Source: Desulfofundulus kuznetsovii DSM 6115
GTDB lineage: Bacteria > Bacillota > Desulfotomaculia > Desulfotomaculales > Desulfovirgulaceae
DNA length: 64,000 bases
Direction: 5' to 3'
Assembly (NCBI RefSeq): GCF_000214705.1
Contig: NC_015573.1
Span: 953,001 to 1,017,000 of the forward strand
Below, piece after piece: positions 16,503-25,117 of the stretch (its first letter is position 1; every line of letters begins with the position of its first letter). Both the position numbers and the translations under genes were made by a program. Under the pieces are notes generated by a model, which had not been told where the DNA came from, searched no databases, and worked only from the letters and a program-made list of their open reading frames with translations.

Positions 16503-16886
16503 ATGTATTTTCCAATTTTACGTACTATAAGTCGCTACAAGATTGACGATTTGTTATATAAAAAACTTGATGTCTGGCTTGGAACAAGAAGAAAAGCAAC
16601 AAGAAATTTTTTAAGCCCTTTACAATTTAGCATAGATAGTGGGATAGATGAAGATACTGCCATGTTATTATTTGCAATTTGCACACAGCCTGACATAAAT
16701 TTACTAAAAGTAAGATATATGGTTGAATGCCCATATTGTTACCGCAAACTAGCAATTTTCAACAATCCTATGGAAATTCCTGAGCAAGTTTATTGTCCTG
16801 AAGATGAGGCAGATATACCTGTAAAAAAAGATAATATAGTAATATGGTTTGAATTATTAAGTGAACCGCAGGATCAACCAATTTAA
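16503..16886 (+). CDS. AT-rich hypothetical protein with zinc ribbon (127 aa)
   Basis: Start ATG 16503 follows AAAGGAGACAGAAGAGC; an upstream in-frame extension is unlikely. The N-terminal two thirds read as a helical or winged-helix domain (LDVWLGTRRKATRNFLSPLQ). The C-terminal part has ECPYCYRKL and YCPED, a CxxC...C zinc-ribbon-like cluster near residues 82-103. Base composition is markedly AT-rich against its neighbours, a sign of transfer. It precedes a small Cys gene and a phosphatase. Function unknown; the layout resembles small regulatory partners in defence loci, but this is a guess. Confidence 0.65.
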   Translation: MYFPILRTISRYKIDDLLYKKLDVWLGTRRKATRNFLSPLQFSIDSGIDEDTAMLLFAICTQPDINLLKVRYMVECPYCYRKLAIFNNPMEIPEQVYCPEDEADIPVKKDNIVIWFELLSEPQDQPI

Positions 16887-16923
16887 TTCGCAGATTTCCC
16901 CGGTTATCGGAGGTGGGGTAGAA

Positions 16924-17139
16924 GTGGAACCTAGAAAACTTTCTATCGAAAAATTCTCCTGCTGTTCTCTCTGGCAGGAATGCGAGAAAGCAGGCCGCTG
17001 TGTTCAGGAAGGAAATAGCGTCATTTCCCGGGAACAATATCTGGAAAACTGTACGCTGGCGCAGCGGTACCGGAGGGGAAAAAGGCAATCAACCTCCGAA
17101 AAACAGACGTTAATCCATGAGCAGTTAAGGTTGTTTTAA
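16924..17139 (+). CDS. small Cys-rich protein (71 aa)
   Basis: GTG 16924 follows GGAGGTGGGG. The protein has five cysteines in its first half (SCCSLWQECEKAGRC) and a sixth in YLENC, which suggests a metal site or disulfides, and a basic tail. It lies 37 bp after the AT-rich gene and 22 bp before the phosphatase, all in one direction, so the three may be one transcript. No family recognised. Confidence 0.55.
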   Translation: MEPRKLSIEKFSCCSLWQECEKAGRCVQEGNSVISREQYLENCTLAQRYRRGKRQSTSEKQTLIHEQLRLF

Positions 17140-17161
17140 CATCAAAGAAAGGATGGAATAA

Positions 17162-17812
17162 ATGTCAAGAATTCTGGTTGTCGGCGATGTCCACGGCTGC
17201 CGCCACCTGTTGGAAGCAGTCCTGCACCGAGCAGGCTACAACCCTGATCGGGACCGGCTGATTCTATTGGGGGACTATATCGATCGTGGCCCGGACAGCA
17301 AGGGGACGCTGGAATTGGTTCGGAGTTTGGTGAATAACGGTGCCGTTGCCCTCCGCGGCAACCACGAGCAGATGCTCCTGGACGCCATCAGGAACCCGGA
17401 CCCGGTAAATGAATTGGGAACGTGGTTGAACAACGGCGGTAGGGCAACGTTGAATAGTTTTGGGACTTACTCTGTAAAATTGCTAGCTAGATGGCGGGAT
17501 TTTCTGGAAAGTTTACCGTTGATCCACCAAGAAGAAGAATATATTTTTGTACACGCCGGGGTATTTCCGGGCAGGGAACTGCAGACCGACATCGACCTGC
17601 TCTGGATTCGGGAGCGTTTTCTTTTTTATCCCGGAGCACCGGTACCTGGTCATGTAGTAGTCTTTGGCCACACGATGACTACGATTATTCCCGGCCACGA
17701 ATGCGCCAGGCCCTGGTTTGCGCCGGGGCGCATTGGAATTGACACCGGTGCGTTCAAAACGGGCATTTTAACATGCCTGCAGTTACCCTGTCACTACTGG
17801 CAGACAGGGTGA
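17162..17812 (+). CDS. calcineurin-like metallophosphatase, PrpE/ApaH type (216 aa)
   Basis: The motifs VVGDVHGCRHLL (near residue 6), LLGDYIDRGPDSKG (near 37) and RGNHEQMLL (near 65), with downstream His residues (VHAGVFPG, FGHTMTT), are those of metal-dependent serine/threonine or diadenosine-tetraphosphate phosphatases. Length is typical, and all metal ligands seem present. Phages often carry such phosphatases. It lies just before MoxR operon 2 with a 58-bp gap and its own ribosome site (AAAGGATGG). Whether it serves that operon is not known. Confidence 0.85.
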   Translation: MSRILVVGDVHGCRHLLEAVLHRAGYNPDRDRLILLGDYIDRGPDSKGTLELVRSLVNNGAVALRGNHEQMLLDAIRNPDPVNELGTWLNNGGRATLNSFGTYSVKLLARWRDFLESLPLIHQEEEYIFVHAGVFPGRELQTDIDLLWIRERFLFYPGAPVPGHVVVFGHTMTTIIPGHECARPWFAPGRIGIDTGAFKTGILTCLQLPCHYWQTG

Positions 17813-17870
17813 CTGTCGGCAGGGCAGAAAACACAATCGGGGTAAATACTTTTTCCAAGGAGGGTTTTTT

Positions 17871-18803
17871 ATGAACGCTGCCGAATGGCAAAAAGAACTC
17901 GAAAGAGTATCATATGTACCGGCCAGGGAGATCTGCGCCGTCCTCTCCCTGGCTGAAGTACTCAAGAAACCTGTGCTTGTCGAGGGTCCGCCCGGTGCCG
18001 GCAAAACCTATCTGGCGAAAGCGGCGGCCAGGGTGCTGGGTGCAAAACTCGTACGTCTGCAGTGCTACGAGGGAATCGACGTCAGCAGAGCAGTCTACGA
18101 GTACAACTACGGCAAACAACTCTTGTATTTGAACGCTCTTCGTGACCGGGTGGCGCAGGTACTGAACGGCACGAAGAGCCTGGGGGAAGCCGTAAGCATT
18201 CTCGACCGGGAAGCCCCCTTTTGGGGTGAAGAATTTCTGGTACGCAGGCCGGTTCTGGAAGCGTTGGCTCCCGGGGATGGGGTGCCGCGCGTTCTGCTTG
18301 TCGACGAGGTAGACCGCGCCGACAGGGAATTTGAAGCCCTGTTGCTGGAGGCCCTCTCCGACTGGGCAATATCTATTCCCGAATACGGAACGGTAATTGC
18401 AGAAAAGGAACCCCTAACCATACTTACTTCCAACAGGACGAGAGACCTGTCTGACGCCCTCCGCCGCAGGTGTCTCTATCTATGGCTGGATCTGCCCGAC
18501 AGGAACAGAGAGGCCAAAATCATCGAAGCACAGGTACCCGGTGCGAGCAGAGAATTTGCCCGTAAGGTGGCCTGTTTCATGGAAGAATACCGGAGGATGT
18601 CGCCGAAACACACACCATCAGTAGCGGAAGCGGTAGAACTGGCCCTGGCGCTCCTGACTACCGCCGGTGAAGAATTCAGTGTCGAGGATATTGAGTCGGC
18701 TTTACCCGTTTTCGCGAAAAACAGGGACGACGTAAAGCTCGGCGTGCGTGCAGCGGAAAAAACACTCAAAAGGGCCGAAGGGGGCGCGGGAAGTGCTGAG
18801 TAG
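17871..18803 (+). CDS. MoxR-family AAA+ ATPase, system copy 2 (310 aa)
   Basis: This is a close paralogue of the ATPase at 7700: Walker A EGPPGAGKT near residue 38, LQCYEGIDVSRAVYEYNY near 62, and Walker B LLVDEVDR near 141, with long shared blocks. The ATG follows aaggagggtttttt. Here the order is MoxR, vWA, partner, while copy 1 is MoxR, partner, vWA. Its stop overlaps the vWA start by 11 bp, so the ATPase and vWA proteins are probably made in matched amounts. It most likely remodels a client presented by the vWA protein. Confidence 0.9.
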   Translation: MNAAEWQKELERVSYVPAREICAVLSLAEVLKKPVLVEGPPGAGKTYLAKAAARVLGAKLVRLQCYEGIDVSRAVYEYNYGKQLLYLNALRDRVAQVLNGTKSLGEAVSILDREAPFWGEEFLVRRPVLEALAPGDGVPRVLLVDEVDRADREFEALLLEALSDWAISIPEYGTVIAEKEPLTILTSNRTRDLSDALRRRCLYLWLDLPDRNREAKIIEAQVPGASREFARKVACFMEEYRRMSPKHTPSVAEAVELALALLTTAGEEFSVEDIESALPVFAKNRDDVKLGVRAAEKTLKRAEGGAGSAE

Positions 18804-20295
18804 TGATACGCTCCTGCGTTCCCTGACGGGTTTCGTAGAATACGTAAGAAAGAAAGGGTTACAGGTGAGCCCCGCCGAAGCCGCAGACGCGGTACAGGCT
18901 GTGCAGGTACTTGCACCCCTTTCCCTGTCCAACCTGCGCGAAGTTCTCCGGCCCTGTATGGTTAAAAGCGTCGCCGGTTTTAAAAAGTTCGACGACGCCT
19001 TTGACGAATACTTCCTGGATGACAAAAAACCTGTAGTGGTCGCCGTGACCGCCCTGGCCTCTTTAGAGGCCGGGGGGTCCGGTCGGAAAAAAGGAAAGAA
19101 ATGGTCTAGAGGTGCATCCGGTAGTACAGATGAGGATACGGACGGACACCGCACGGAACAACCGGTACCTGGCAGGCATGTAGGATGGAAAGAATCTCTG
19201 GTAAAACTGGAAGATGGAACCCGGCTTCCCGAATCGTTCAGGTTGTTCATGGCCGGTGAAAAATTTTCCGCTGCGGCGGAGCTGGCGCGAAACCCACTGA
19301 CAGATGCAGACCGGAAGGCAATCACTGCAGTCCTGGGCAGGCTGGCCGTATACGGTGAACTGACTGGGGAGGACCTGCCTGCCGTAACTGAAATGCTCAG
19401 AGAATACGTTGAACTGGGTAAGGCAGTGGAGAAATCGCGTTCTCAAATTTCCAGTAAGAGAGACGTTTCCGACAGGAGAATAGAAACCGGGGAATACCGT
19501 CCACATATTCATGCACCTGTCGTTCGGGTAGACAGTATCCCGCCGGATCTGCTCAACGCCAGGCTGGAGAAGCTGGACAGGAAACGTCTTGCCCTGTTGA
19601 CCGCGGAAATAGAGCGGGCGGCGGCTGCCCTGAAGCCGTTTTTTGCCCGGACACCCGGCCCGGCCAGCAGGAAAAAGGCGCTTGACTACAGGAAAACCCT
19701 GCACGGTAGCCTGGCCACGTTCTGCGAGCCGTTTAAATTGTTCTACAGCGCAAAAAGGCGCAAACTGCGCAGAGTGGTCACTGTTTGCGACCTGTCCGGG
19801 TCGGTTAAAAACGTGACCGGTTTGTACCTGGCGTTCATGTACGGCCTGCATCAGGCATTTGAAGGCCGGGCAAGGCATTTTGTGTTCGTATCCGAAATTG
19901 ACGAAGTTACGCCGTACTTCAGCCTGAACTCTTACGAAGAATGTTTCGACAGGGTAACCCGCGCCGCAGCGGTGGACTACAGGGGTTTCTCCAATTACGG
20001 GAAGATGCTCAGGAAACTCTTCGATAAATATCGTGACGCTTTCGACCACGAGACCGTAGTAATGTTCCTGGGCGATGCCCGGACAAACAAGTACGACCCG
20101 GAAGCGGACATTATGGCACAAATTTCTGCTATGGTTAAGAAACTCTTTTTCCTCAACCCGGAAGACCCGAGGGAGTGGCACACCGGCGACTCAGCTGTAG
20201 CCGCGTATAAAAAAGCGGCTGAATTTGTGGACGTGAGCAGGTTCGGCAGGTTACTGGACTTCCTGGGAAAACTGCCCGGGGTGGTGGTGGGATGA
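18793..20295 (+). CDS. vWA (CoxE-like) protein, system copy 2 (500 aa)
   Basis: The C-terminal vWA domain has CDLSGSVKN near residue 331 as MIDAS and FLGDARTNKYD near 425. The block RRVVTVCDLSGSV and the following MYGLHQAFEGRARHFVFVSE align directly with copy 1. The N-terminal half is helical and less conserved. GTG 18793, inside the end of the MoxR gene and behind AAGGGGGCG, aligns with the copy-1 start. It is followed by a long hairpin and then the partner gene. Confidence 0.88.
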   Translation: MLSSDTLLRSLTGFVEYVRKKGLQVSPAEAADAVQAVQVLAPLSLSNLREVLRPCMVKSVAGFKKFDDAFDEYFLDDKKPVVVAVTALASLEAGGSGRKKGKKWSRGASGSTDEDTDGHRTEQPVPGRHVGWKESLVKLEDGTRLPESFRLFMAGEKFSAAAELARNPLTDADRKAITAVLGRLAVYGELTGEDLPAVTEMLREYVELGKAVEKSRSQISSKRDVSDRRIETGEYRPHIHAPVVRVDSIPPDLLNARLEKLDRKRLALLTAEIERAAAALKPFFARTPGPASRKKALDYRKTLHGSLATFCEPFKLFYSAKRRKLRRVVTVCDLSGSVKNVTGLYLAFMYGLHQAFEGRARHFVFVSEIDEVTPYFSLNSYEECFDRVTRAAAVDYRGFSNYGKMLRKLFDKYRDAFDHETVVMFLGDARTNKYDPEADIMAQISAMVKKLFFLNPEDPREWHTGDSAVAAYKKAAEFVDVSRFGRLLDFLGKLPGVVVG

Positions 20296-20296
20296 T

Positions 20297-20360
20297 ACCT
20301 GCCTGACGGTCACCGCACCCGCCCCTCTGAAGGAGGCAGGTTCCCAGGCCGCATTTTTTT
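20297..20360 (+). promoter_or_regulatory. hairpin between vWA and partner genes, copy 2
   Basis: ACCTGCCT (20297-20304) pairs with AGGCAGGT (20334-20341), with a T run at 20354-20360. The T run is 12 nt from the stem, so this is a weak terminator at best. It could lower expression of the partner relative to the two upstream genes. Confidence 0.45.
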
Positions 20361-20377
20361 CTATGGGGGTGAAAATT

Positions 20378-22123
20378 TTGAATAAAAGCGACTCACAGTG
20401 GGTGCGGGAAATCTTCCGCCGAGTCATGGAACAAAAAGGTTGTGTCCCCCGGCAGCAGAAAAGCTTTGAGCGGATCAGGGTGTCCAAGAAGGGACACGTT
20501 CTCCTGGACAATAGCATGATTCTCAGCAACTCCTTCCTGAAACGAGAAGGAGCTTTAACGGAGAATGGCATGGAAAAGCTGCTTTCCACGCTTTTACCTG
20601 CTGCTGTGGAAAAGATAAAGGACGCCCTGGACAGTCCTCCCAACCGCTGTCCGTTGCCGGCACTGAATGCATGCGACTTTGCGGCTGAAACGGAACCGGG
20701 GGAAGAACCTCCCGCCCTTCTTCTTGAGAAGTTTGCTGAATACCACCGGGATTACTCTGCACGGCTCCGCAAGTTCACCGGTAAAGTTTTCGACGGCCTT
20801 GCCCCGTTTCCTGAATTTGAGTCCGAATCTGTCGCGGCAAGGGCCGGTTGTGTTGTTTCGCCGGAGACTTTTTCTGTCGTCAGGAGGCGTGACGGGCGGT
20901 GGGTGCTCACGTGCGGGCGGTGCGGTTTGATTGCCGTATTTCCGTCTATAGAGGCGGGAAAACCGCAACCCGACCAAATAGGTACGAACATCGACAAGGA
21001 CATGCAGATCATAACCCTTTATGCAGCATCTGCCTGGTCAAAATATCTCTACGAGGACGGCATAATCAACGAAGCGGAGCGGTGCGCAAAAGAAGCGGAG
21101 GAGAAGCTGGCCGGTCACATATATTCTAAAGAACTGGCCGCGAAACTGCATGAACTCAAGACTATAGCCGGAAATTTAAAGCGTGGTGAGTTAACCTTAT
21201 ACGGTGATTCGCTGGCTGTCCCTGGTCCCAAACCACCCGTTCCCGTACGTGCAGTGGGAGAATACCTTGCATCTGTTCTTACGGAAATCAATGCTGGGCA
21301 GAAGATGTCAGTCGAAGAAGTCCGGCATGTTCTTTGTCAAACGTGGGGAGAATCGGGAAAGGAACTGTGGGAGAAAGCACAAAACAAGTGGGCCGGACTG
21401 CCTGCACTTTACCGGCTCCTTCCCGCCGCTAGGCGGGCGTACGAAAGGCTTTCAGCCTTCGCCGGGGCGTGGGAGCAGGGGAAAATAAAAGTAATAGGAG
21501 GCGTCCTGCACCTGGGGGGAGAATCTTTTGCAACTCCCGATGGGCAGACCGCTCTTTCCATCCTGGAACACCACTTTCGTCAGTTTGAAGACAGTTTGAC
21601 CGGGCGGGAACTGCTGGGCGATATTGAAACTATCAAGAAAGTGCTGCAGTATATAGCGGATAACCAGGGTGAGGTGGGAGTAACAACTGCGGTTGCCGTT
21701 TTAACCGGGAGCAGGGCGAGCAAAATAATGCAGAAAGGGTACGACAAATCGCCCTATTACGGTATACTCCGAGGACAGTATACGCAACAGAAGCTTGCTG
21801 AACTTGTCAATCGTCTGGTCAGGGAAGGTTTGCTGACGGTCAAATACATTGGTTACTACGAATTGCCTGTACTGCATGTACCAAAGGCGGTCCAGAAGGC
21901 GCTGGGCGAACTCGAAAAAGGCGTCTCGACGGAAGAGAAAAAAGATCGCCTGTGCCGGATGATAGATACCGCTGTCAAGAACAGGTCGTGGGAAGAACTC
22001 GGTAGCATGGTCAGGGAAGGGGAATTTGCTGCAGAGGTGGTCTTGGTAGCAGCCTCTATCTTCTGGCCTACCGGCAAGGCTGCAAAAGTTCTGACCGAGG
22101 TTCGGAAAACTGTTCCTGCATGA
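20378..22123 (+). CDS. winged-helix / zinc partner of the MoxR-vWA system, copy 2 (581 aa)
   Basis: Like the copy-1 partner (8621), it has a Cys-x22-CxxC block (LTCGRCGLIAVF near residue 185) and an RQC-like winged helix at about 411-505: TAVAVLTGSRASKI, then YDKSPYYGILRGQYT and LPVLHVPKAV. The GSR-x(n)-YGI spacing is close to the RQC domain of RecQ proteins, with no helicase motifs present. The C-terminus IFWPTGKAAKVLTEV parallels copy 1. TTG 20378 is preferred (site GGGGGTG), though an ATG at 20363 is possible. The likely role is target recognition for the MoxR-vWA pair. Confidence 0.75.
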   Translation: MNKSDSQWVREIFRRVMEQKGCVPRQQKSFERIRVSKKGHVLLDNSMILSNSFLKREGALTENGMEKLLSTLLPAAVEKIKDALDSPPNRCPLPALNACDFAAETEPGEEPPALLLEKFAEYHRDYSARLRKFTGKVFDGLAPFPEFESESVAARAGCVVSPETFSVVRRRDGRWVLTCGRCGLIAVFPSIEAGKPQPDQIGTNIDKDMQIITLYAASAWSKYLYEDGIINEAERCAKEAEEKLAGHIYSKELAAKLHELKTIAGNLKRGELTLYGDSLAVPGPKPPVPVRAVGEYLASVLTEINAGQKMSVEEVRHVLCQTWGESGKELWEKAQNKWAGLPALYRLLPAARRAYERLSAFAGAWEQGKIKVIGGVLHLGGESFATPDGQTALSILEHHFRQFEDSLTGRELLGDIETIKKVLQYIADNQGEVGVTTAVAVLTGSRASKIMQKGYDKSPYYGILRGQYTQQKLAELVNRLVREGLLTVKYIGYYELPVLHVPKAVQKALGELEKGVSTEEKKDRLCRMIDTAVKNRSWEELGSMVREGEFAAEVVLVAASIFWPTGKAAKVLTEVRKTVPA

Positions 22124-22149
22124 AAGCCGGAGATTTTCCGGCTTTTTTT
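22123..22149 (+). terminator. terminator of MoxR-vWA operon 2
   Basis: AAAGCCGG (22123-22130) pairs with CCGGCTTT (22138-22145), followed by a T run. Confidence 0.88.
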
Positions 22150-22187
22150 GTTTAAGGACGAAATTTGGCCGTCCTTAACTCAGCGAC

Positions 22188-22371
22188 TTGTTTTTTAATA
22201 ACTGGTGTGGTAAAATTAAGTTGTCGTATATTAATTCGATTGCCGGTACTTTTAAGATACCGGAAGAAAGGTGTTCTCTTTACGGCTTCTTTTAAGAGGC
22301 CGGGGAAAGTAAAAAACACGGGACCAAAAGCCTCACTGTGCCTTTTTCAGCCGGGTGGGGCTTTATTTTTT
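22188..22371 (+). promoter_or_regulatory. promoter and attenuator leader, copy B
   Basis: This repeats leader A: TTGTTT-N17-TAAAAT (22188-22216), hairpin 1 (22243-22248 with 22258-22263), hairpin 2 (22283-22289 with 22296-22302) and a terminator hairpin (22327-22335 with 22356-22364) ending in a T run. In hairpin 2 a U-G of copy A becomes U-A, and in the terminator a G-U becomes G-C, so the pairing is kept while the sequence drifts. Confidence 0.7.
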
Positions 22372-22372
22372 C

Positions 22373-22409
22373 AGAAAGGAGGGATGGGACGGGCCGGGAA
22401 GGTCCGCCC
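22373..22409 (+). promoter_or_regulatory. SD-hairpin-AUG leader, copy 7
   Basis: SD agaaaggaggg is followed by a stem of 22386-22395 with 22401-22409 (one bulged A), and the start codon is at 22420. It sits just behind the terminator of attenuator B. Confidence 0.75.
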
Positions 22410-22419
22410 CCAAAAAGCT

Positions 22420-22725
22420 ATGATTTGCTGTCCAAAGTGCTTCACTCGGGAAAATGTCCGTTATATCTCCAGAGTCCCACATTTTATTTTTGGATCCGGT
22501 TTGAAAGCTACAGAGTTGCCGTTGTATAGGTGCGTCAACTGCGGTCATATATTTGTGAGTGAGGACACTAAATTTTTTCTTTGCAAAAGTTTGGGTGACG
22601 AAGAAGCTCGATTCTGTATAAAGCGTCACATTGAACTGCTAAATGAAGATCTTAAACGCTGGAAGAGAGAAATCGAAGAGATAAATAGAACTATGGCGTC
22701 TAATATGATCACCTGTAGGCGCTGA
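22420..22725 (+). CDS. zinc-ribbon protein with C-terminal helix (101 aa)
   Basis: The N-terminus MICCPKCFTRENV and a second pair YRCVNCGHIFVSE near residue 38 form a four-cysteine zinc ribbon. A charged helix follows (LNEDLKRWKREIEEIN). The start is set at ATG 22420, behind hairpin leader copy 7. An in-frame ATG right at the SD would add only the hairpin-encoded residues and is too close to the SD. It is one of two genes placed behind the duplicated attenuator; the other (12159) is also Cys-rich. Function unknown. Confidence 0.65.
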   Translation: MICCPKCFTRENVRYISRVPHFIFGSGLKATELPLYRCVNCGHIFVSEDTKFFLCKSLGDEEARFCIKRHIELLNEDLKRWKREIEEINRTMASNMITCRR

Positions 22726-22744
22726 GCTAACAGGGCCGACCGGC

Positions 22745-22796
22745 CCAAACCATTTCCACGAAAGGGAGGGAATGGGGCGGGCCGGATGGTCCGCCC
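22745..22796 (+). promoter_or_regulatory. SD-hairpin-AUG leader, copy 8
   Basis: SD aaagggaggg is followed by the stem 22775-22783 with 22788-22796, and the ATG is at 22805. Upstream CCATTTCC can also pair with GGGAATGG just behind the SD, placing the SD in a loop. Confidence 0.78.
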
Positions 22797-22804
22797 CGCA
22801 ATTC

Positions 22805-23029
22805 ATGATAACGGTGAAGGATATTATCAAGAAATACCCACGCGGCACGAAAATCGATGTCTGGGTGCGCAACTGGGGCGGCCCTTCCTACCTGGGCAGG
22901 TTTGCCGTCGAAGCCCGGACGCTCCGGCACGTCGAATCCGGGTTGAAGTGGGGAGAACTGGCGAAAGACGTCACCCGTGATAACCACGGGATGAGGTTAA
23001 TAATCGTAAGGGTGAAGAAGGTAAATTAA
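22805..23029 (+). CDS. small hypothetical protein (74 aa)
   Basis: The protein reads MITVKDIIKKYPRGTKIDV and continues with a beta-rich, basic sequence ending in IIVRVKKVN, suggesting a small soluble fold. ATG 22805 is chosen because it follows hairpin leader copy 8. It is flanked by other single genes with the same leader and has no clear operon partner. No family recognised. Confidence 0.55.
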   Translation: MITVKDIIKKYPRGTKIDVWVRNWGGPSYLGRFAVEARTLRHVESGLKWGELAKDVTRDNHGMRLIIVRVKKVN

Positions 23030-23051
23030 CCAACGGGCCAACCGGTCCAAA

Positions 23052-23095
23052 CCATTCCAGAAAGGAGGAATGGGGCGGGCCGGGAGGGTCCGCCC
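23052..23095 (+). promoter_or_regulatory. SD-hairpin-AUG leader, copy 9
   Basis: SD aaaggagg (23061-23068) is followed by the stem 23073-23081 with 23087-23095 around GGGAG, and the ATG is at 23104. Upstream CCATTCC can pair with GGAATGG and enclose the SD. Confidence 0.8.
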
Positions 23096-23103
23096 TGGAA
23101 ACC

Positions 23104-24071
23104 ATGAGAAATCTTGAAGCAGCCCTCAAGTTCCGGTATAATACTGGGAGAAAGGGTGTTAAGCGAGTGGACGGGATTAACCGGACCAACGACTATGTTT
23201 TTAAGCGTATCTTTGGTTCTGAAGAAGGTAAGGAAGCCCTGCTGGGATTCCTCAATGCGGTGTTCAAACTACCGCCCGGCAGAGAACTGACCGACCTGGA
23301 GTTGCTGGACAGGGAAATCGACCCGGAATACCTTCTCGACAGGGCCGCCCGGCTGGACGTACTGGCGAAGGCGGCTGACGGGTCGCTGATCAACGTCGAG
23401 ATACAGATTGCCAACAGGTTCGACATCGACAAGCGGACACGTTCTACTGGGCGCGGCTGTACGGCGGCCAGTTAAAATCCGGCCAGCAGTTTTCGGAACT
23501 GCGGAGGACAGTCGCTATCAACATCCTGGCCTTCGACTGGTTTGCCGACGAGCGGTACCACCACGTCTTTCGTATCCGGGACATCGAGACCGGGGAACCG
23601 ATGAACGACCACCTGGAAATCCACTTTCTGGAGCTGAACAAGGTGCGGAGGCGCGAGTGGGACCCGGACGACCCGCTGGAAGCGTGGCTGATGTACCTGA
23701 ACAACCTGGAAGGGGAGGGGTTGAGGGTGATCGCGGAAAAGAACCCGGCGATCAAGAAGGCCCTGACCGTCGAAGAAGTTTTCAGGAAGAGCGAACTGGA
23801 GCGCCGCCTGTATGAGTTGCGGGAAAAGGCCATCCGGGACGAAATCTCCATGGTGGCGGGCGCGAAAGCAGAAGGTAGAGCGGAAGGTATGGCTATCAAA
23901 GCCCAGGACGCCATTATCCGTTATCTGAGGAAAAAGTTCAAGGTCGACTGCGAAGATAAAATACGGCAGGTCAGGGACGTTGAAACCCTTGACGGGCTTT
24001 TCGACAGCCTGCTTGATGCCGGGACTTTGGAAGAGGCTGAGGAAGTTATAGCCCGTGTGCTGCCGCAGTAA
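23104..24071 (+). pseudogene. Rpn-family PD-(D/E)XK nuclease/transposase-like protein, frameshifted
   Basis: The first frame (23104-23475) has the family start (NRTNDYVFKRIFGSEEGKE) and catalytic-type strand residues INVEIQIANRFD near residue 98. Near 23440 the frame breaks. The next frame continues the protein (FYWARLYGGQLKSG, then INILAFDWFADERYHHVF) and runs to 24071 with the usual helical C-terminus. One inserted base joins them into about 322 aa, the normal length. Rpn proteins are PD-(D/E)XK nucleases that promote recombination. The gene lies behind hairpin leader copy 9. A shortened second copy is at 25501-25731. Confidence 0.8.
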
Positions 24072-24105
24072 CACTCCCTTACGGGCAAAATAAAATTTGT
24101 AAGTT

Positions 24106-24142
24106 AAGGACGGTCTCTTTACAAGGCCGTCCTTGTCATTTT
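24106..24142 (+). terminator. intrinsic terminator after the Rpn gene
   Basis: AAGGACGG (24106-24113) pairs with CCGTCCTT (24127-24134), followed by GTCATTTT. A near copy follows the shortened Rpn gene at 25767. Confidence 0.75.
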
Positions 24143-24150
24143 CAGAGCCT

Positions 24151-24205
24151 CCGGCCCAAACCATTCCAAAAGGGAGGGAATGGGGCGGGCCGGTAGGGTC
24201 CGCCC
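24151..24205 (+). promoter_or_regulatory. SD-hairpin-AUG leader, copy 10
   Basis: SD aaagggaggg is followed by the stem 24183-24191 with 24197-24205, and the ATG is at 24214. CCATTCC upstream can pair with GGAATGG behind the SD. Confidence 0.8.
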
Positions 24206-24213
24206 CGTATACG

Positions 24214-25064
24214 ATGACACTCACCGACAGAGCGAGAGAAGCCTTGAACCGTCTTTTAGAAATGTTTCGCACCGGAGACCTGCCCGCTGCCGTAGCCCGG
24301 ACGGTCATCCGGGCGAAGACCGGGTACGAGAGGCCGTCCGACAGGTGGAGCCTGGGCAACCGGCTGCTTATGTACCTGGCCGGTACGGAGGACGCCAGGG
24401 GCTACAGGCAGTGGGAAGAAGTAGGGCGACACGTCAAGAAAGGCGCTAAGGCATTCTATATCCTGGCCCCGACCACCAGAAAGAAAACGGTTAAGGAGCG
24501 GGAAGTGGACCCGGAGACCGGCGAAGAGCGGGAAGTGGAGCGGGAGCGCACGGTTATTACCGGCTTCCGGTGTGTCCCGGTGTTCCGGTACGAGGACACG
24601 GAGGGTGAACCCCTGCCGGAAGCGGACTATAACCCGCCGGAGCCGCCGCCCCTGTTCGACGTGGCCAGGCGATTCGCGGGTGACGTGAAATACAAGCCCT
24701 TCGTAGGAAGGTACTACGGCTATTTCAGCCCCGCCAGGGACGAGATAGTTCTGAGTACCCACGATGCGCGCACACCTTCTTTCACGAACTGGCCCACGCC
24801 GTCCATCACCAGGTGAAGCCGGGCGGGTTGAAACCGGGCCAGCACGCGGACCAGGAAATCGTGGCCGAGACCGTGGCTGCCGCCCTGTGCGAGATGTACG
24901 GCTTTTCCGGGTACATCTGGCACGGATGGGAGTATATTCGGCATTACGCCGGTCAGGACGACCGGAAGGCCCTGAAGGCCGTCATGGGCGTTCTGGCGGA
25001 CGTGGAAAAGGTGCTGGACGTTATCCTGGGCGCGGCAGAAGAAAGGAACAAGAAGGTTGCGTAA
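24214..25064 (+). pseudogene. ArdC-like antirestriction/zincin protein, frameshifted
   Basis: The N-terminal part has the ArdC-type ssDNA-binding pattern (NRLLMYLAGTEDARGYRQWEE, then HVKKGAKAFYILAP). The C-terminal part carries FFHELAHAVHH, an HExxH zinc-protease site, in a frame that ends at 25064. The first frame runs from ATG 24214 to 24816, and the break lies near 24768; one base change gives a protein of about 283 aa. Proteins of this layout are carried by mobile elements and protect incoming DNA or cleave host proteins (family knowledge). The gene follows hairpin leader copy 10. Confidence 0.72.
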
Positions 25065-25117
25065 GGAAGAGAGGTTGGATTTCCCGGCCCTGAACCAATT
25101 CAGAAAGGATGGTATAA

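Noticed and set aside
22386-24449. Leader peptides such as MGRAGRVRP starting right after the Shine-Dalgarno in several leaders
   Set aside because: The ATG is only 1-2 nt after GGAGG, too close. The other leader type uses a GTG with a different peptide, and the frame relative to the main gene varies. What is kept in all copies is the base pairing, not the peptide.
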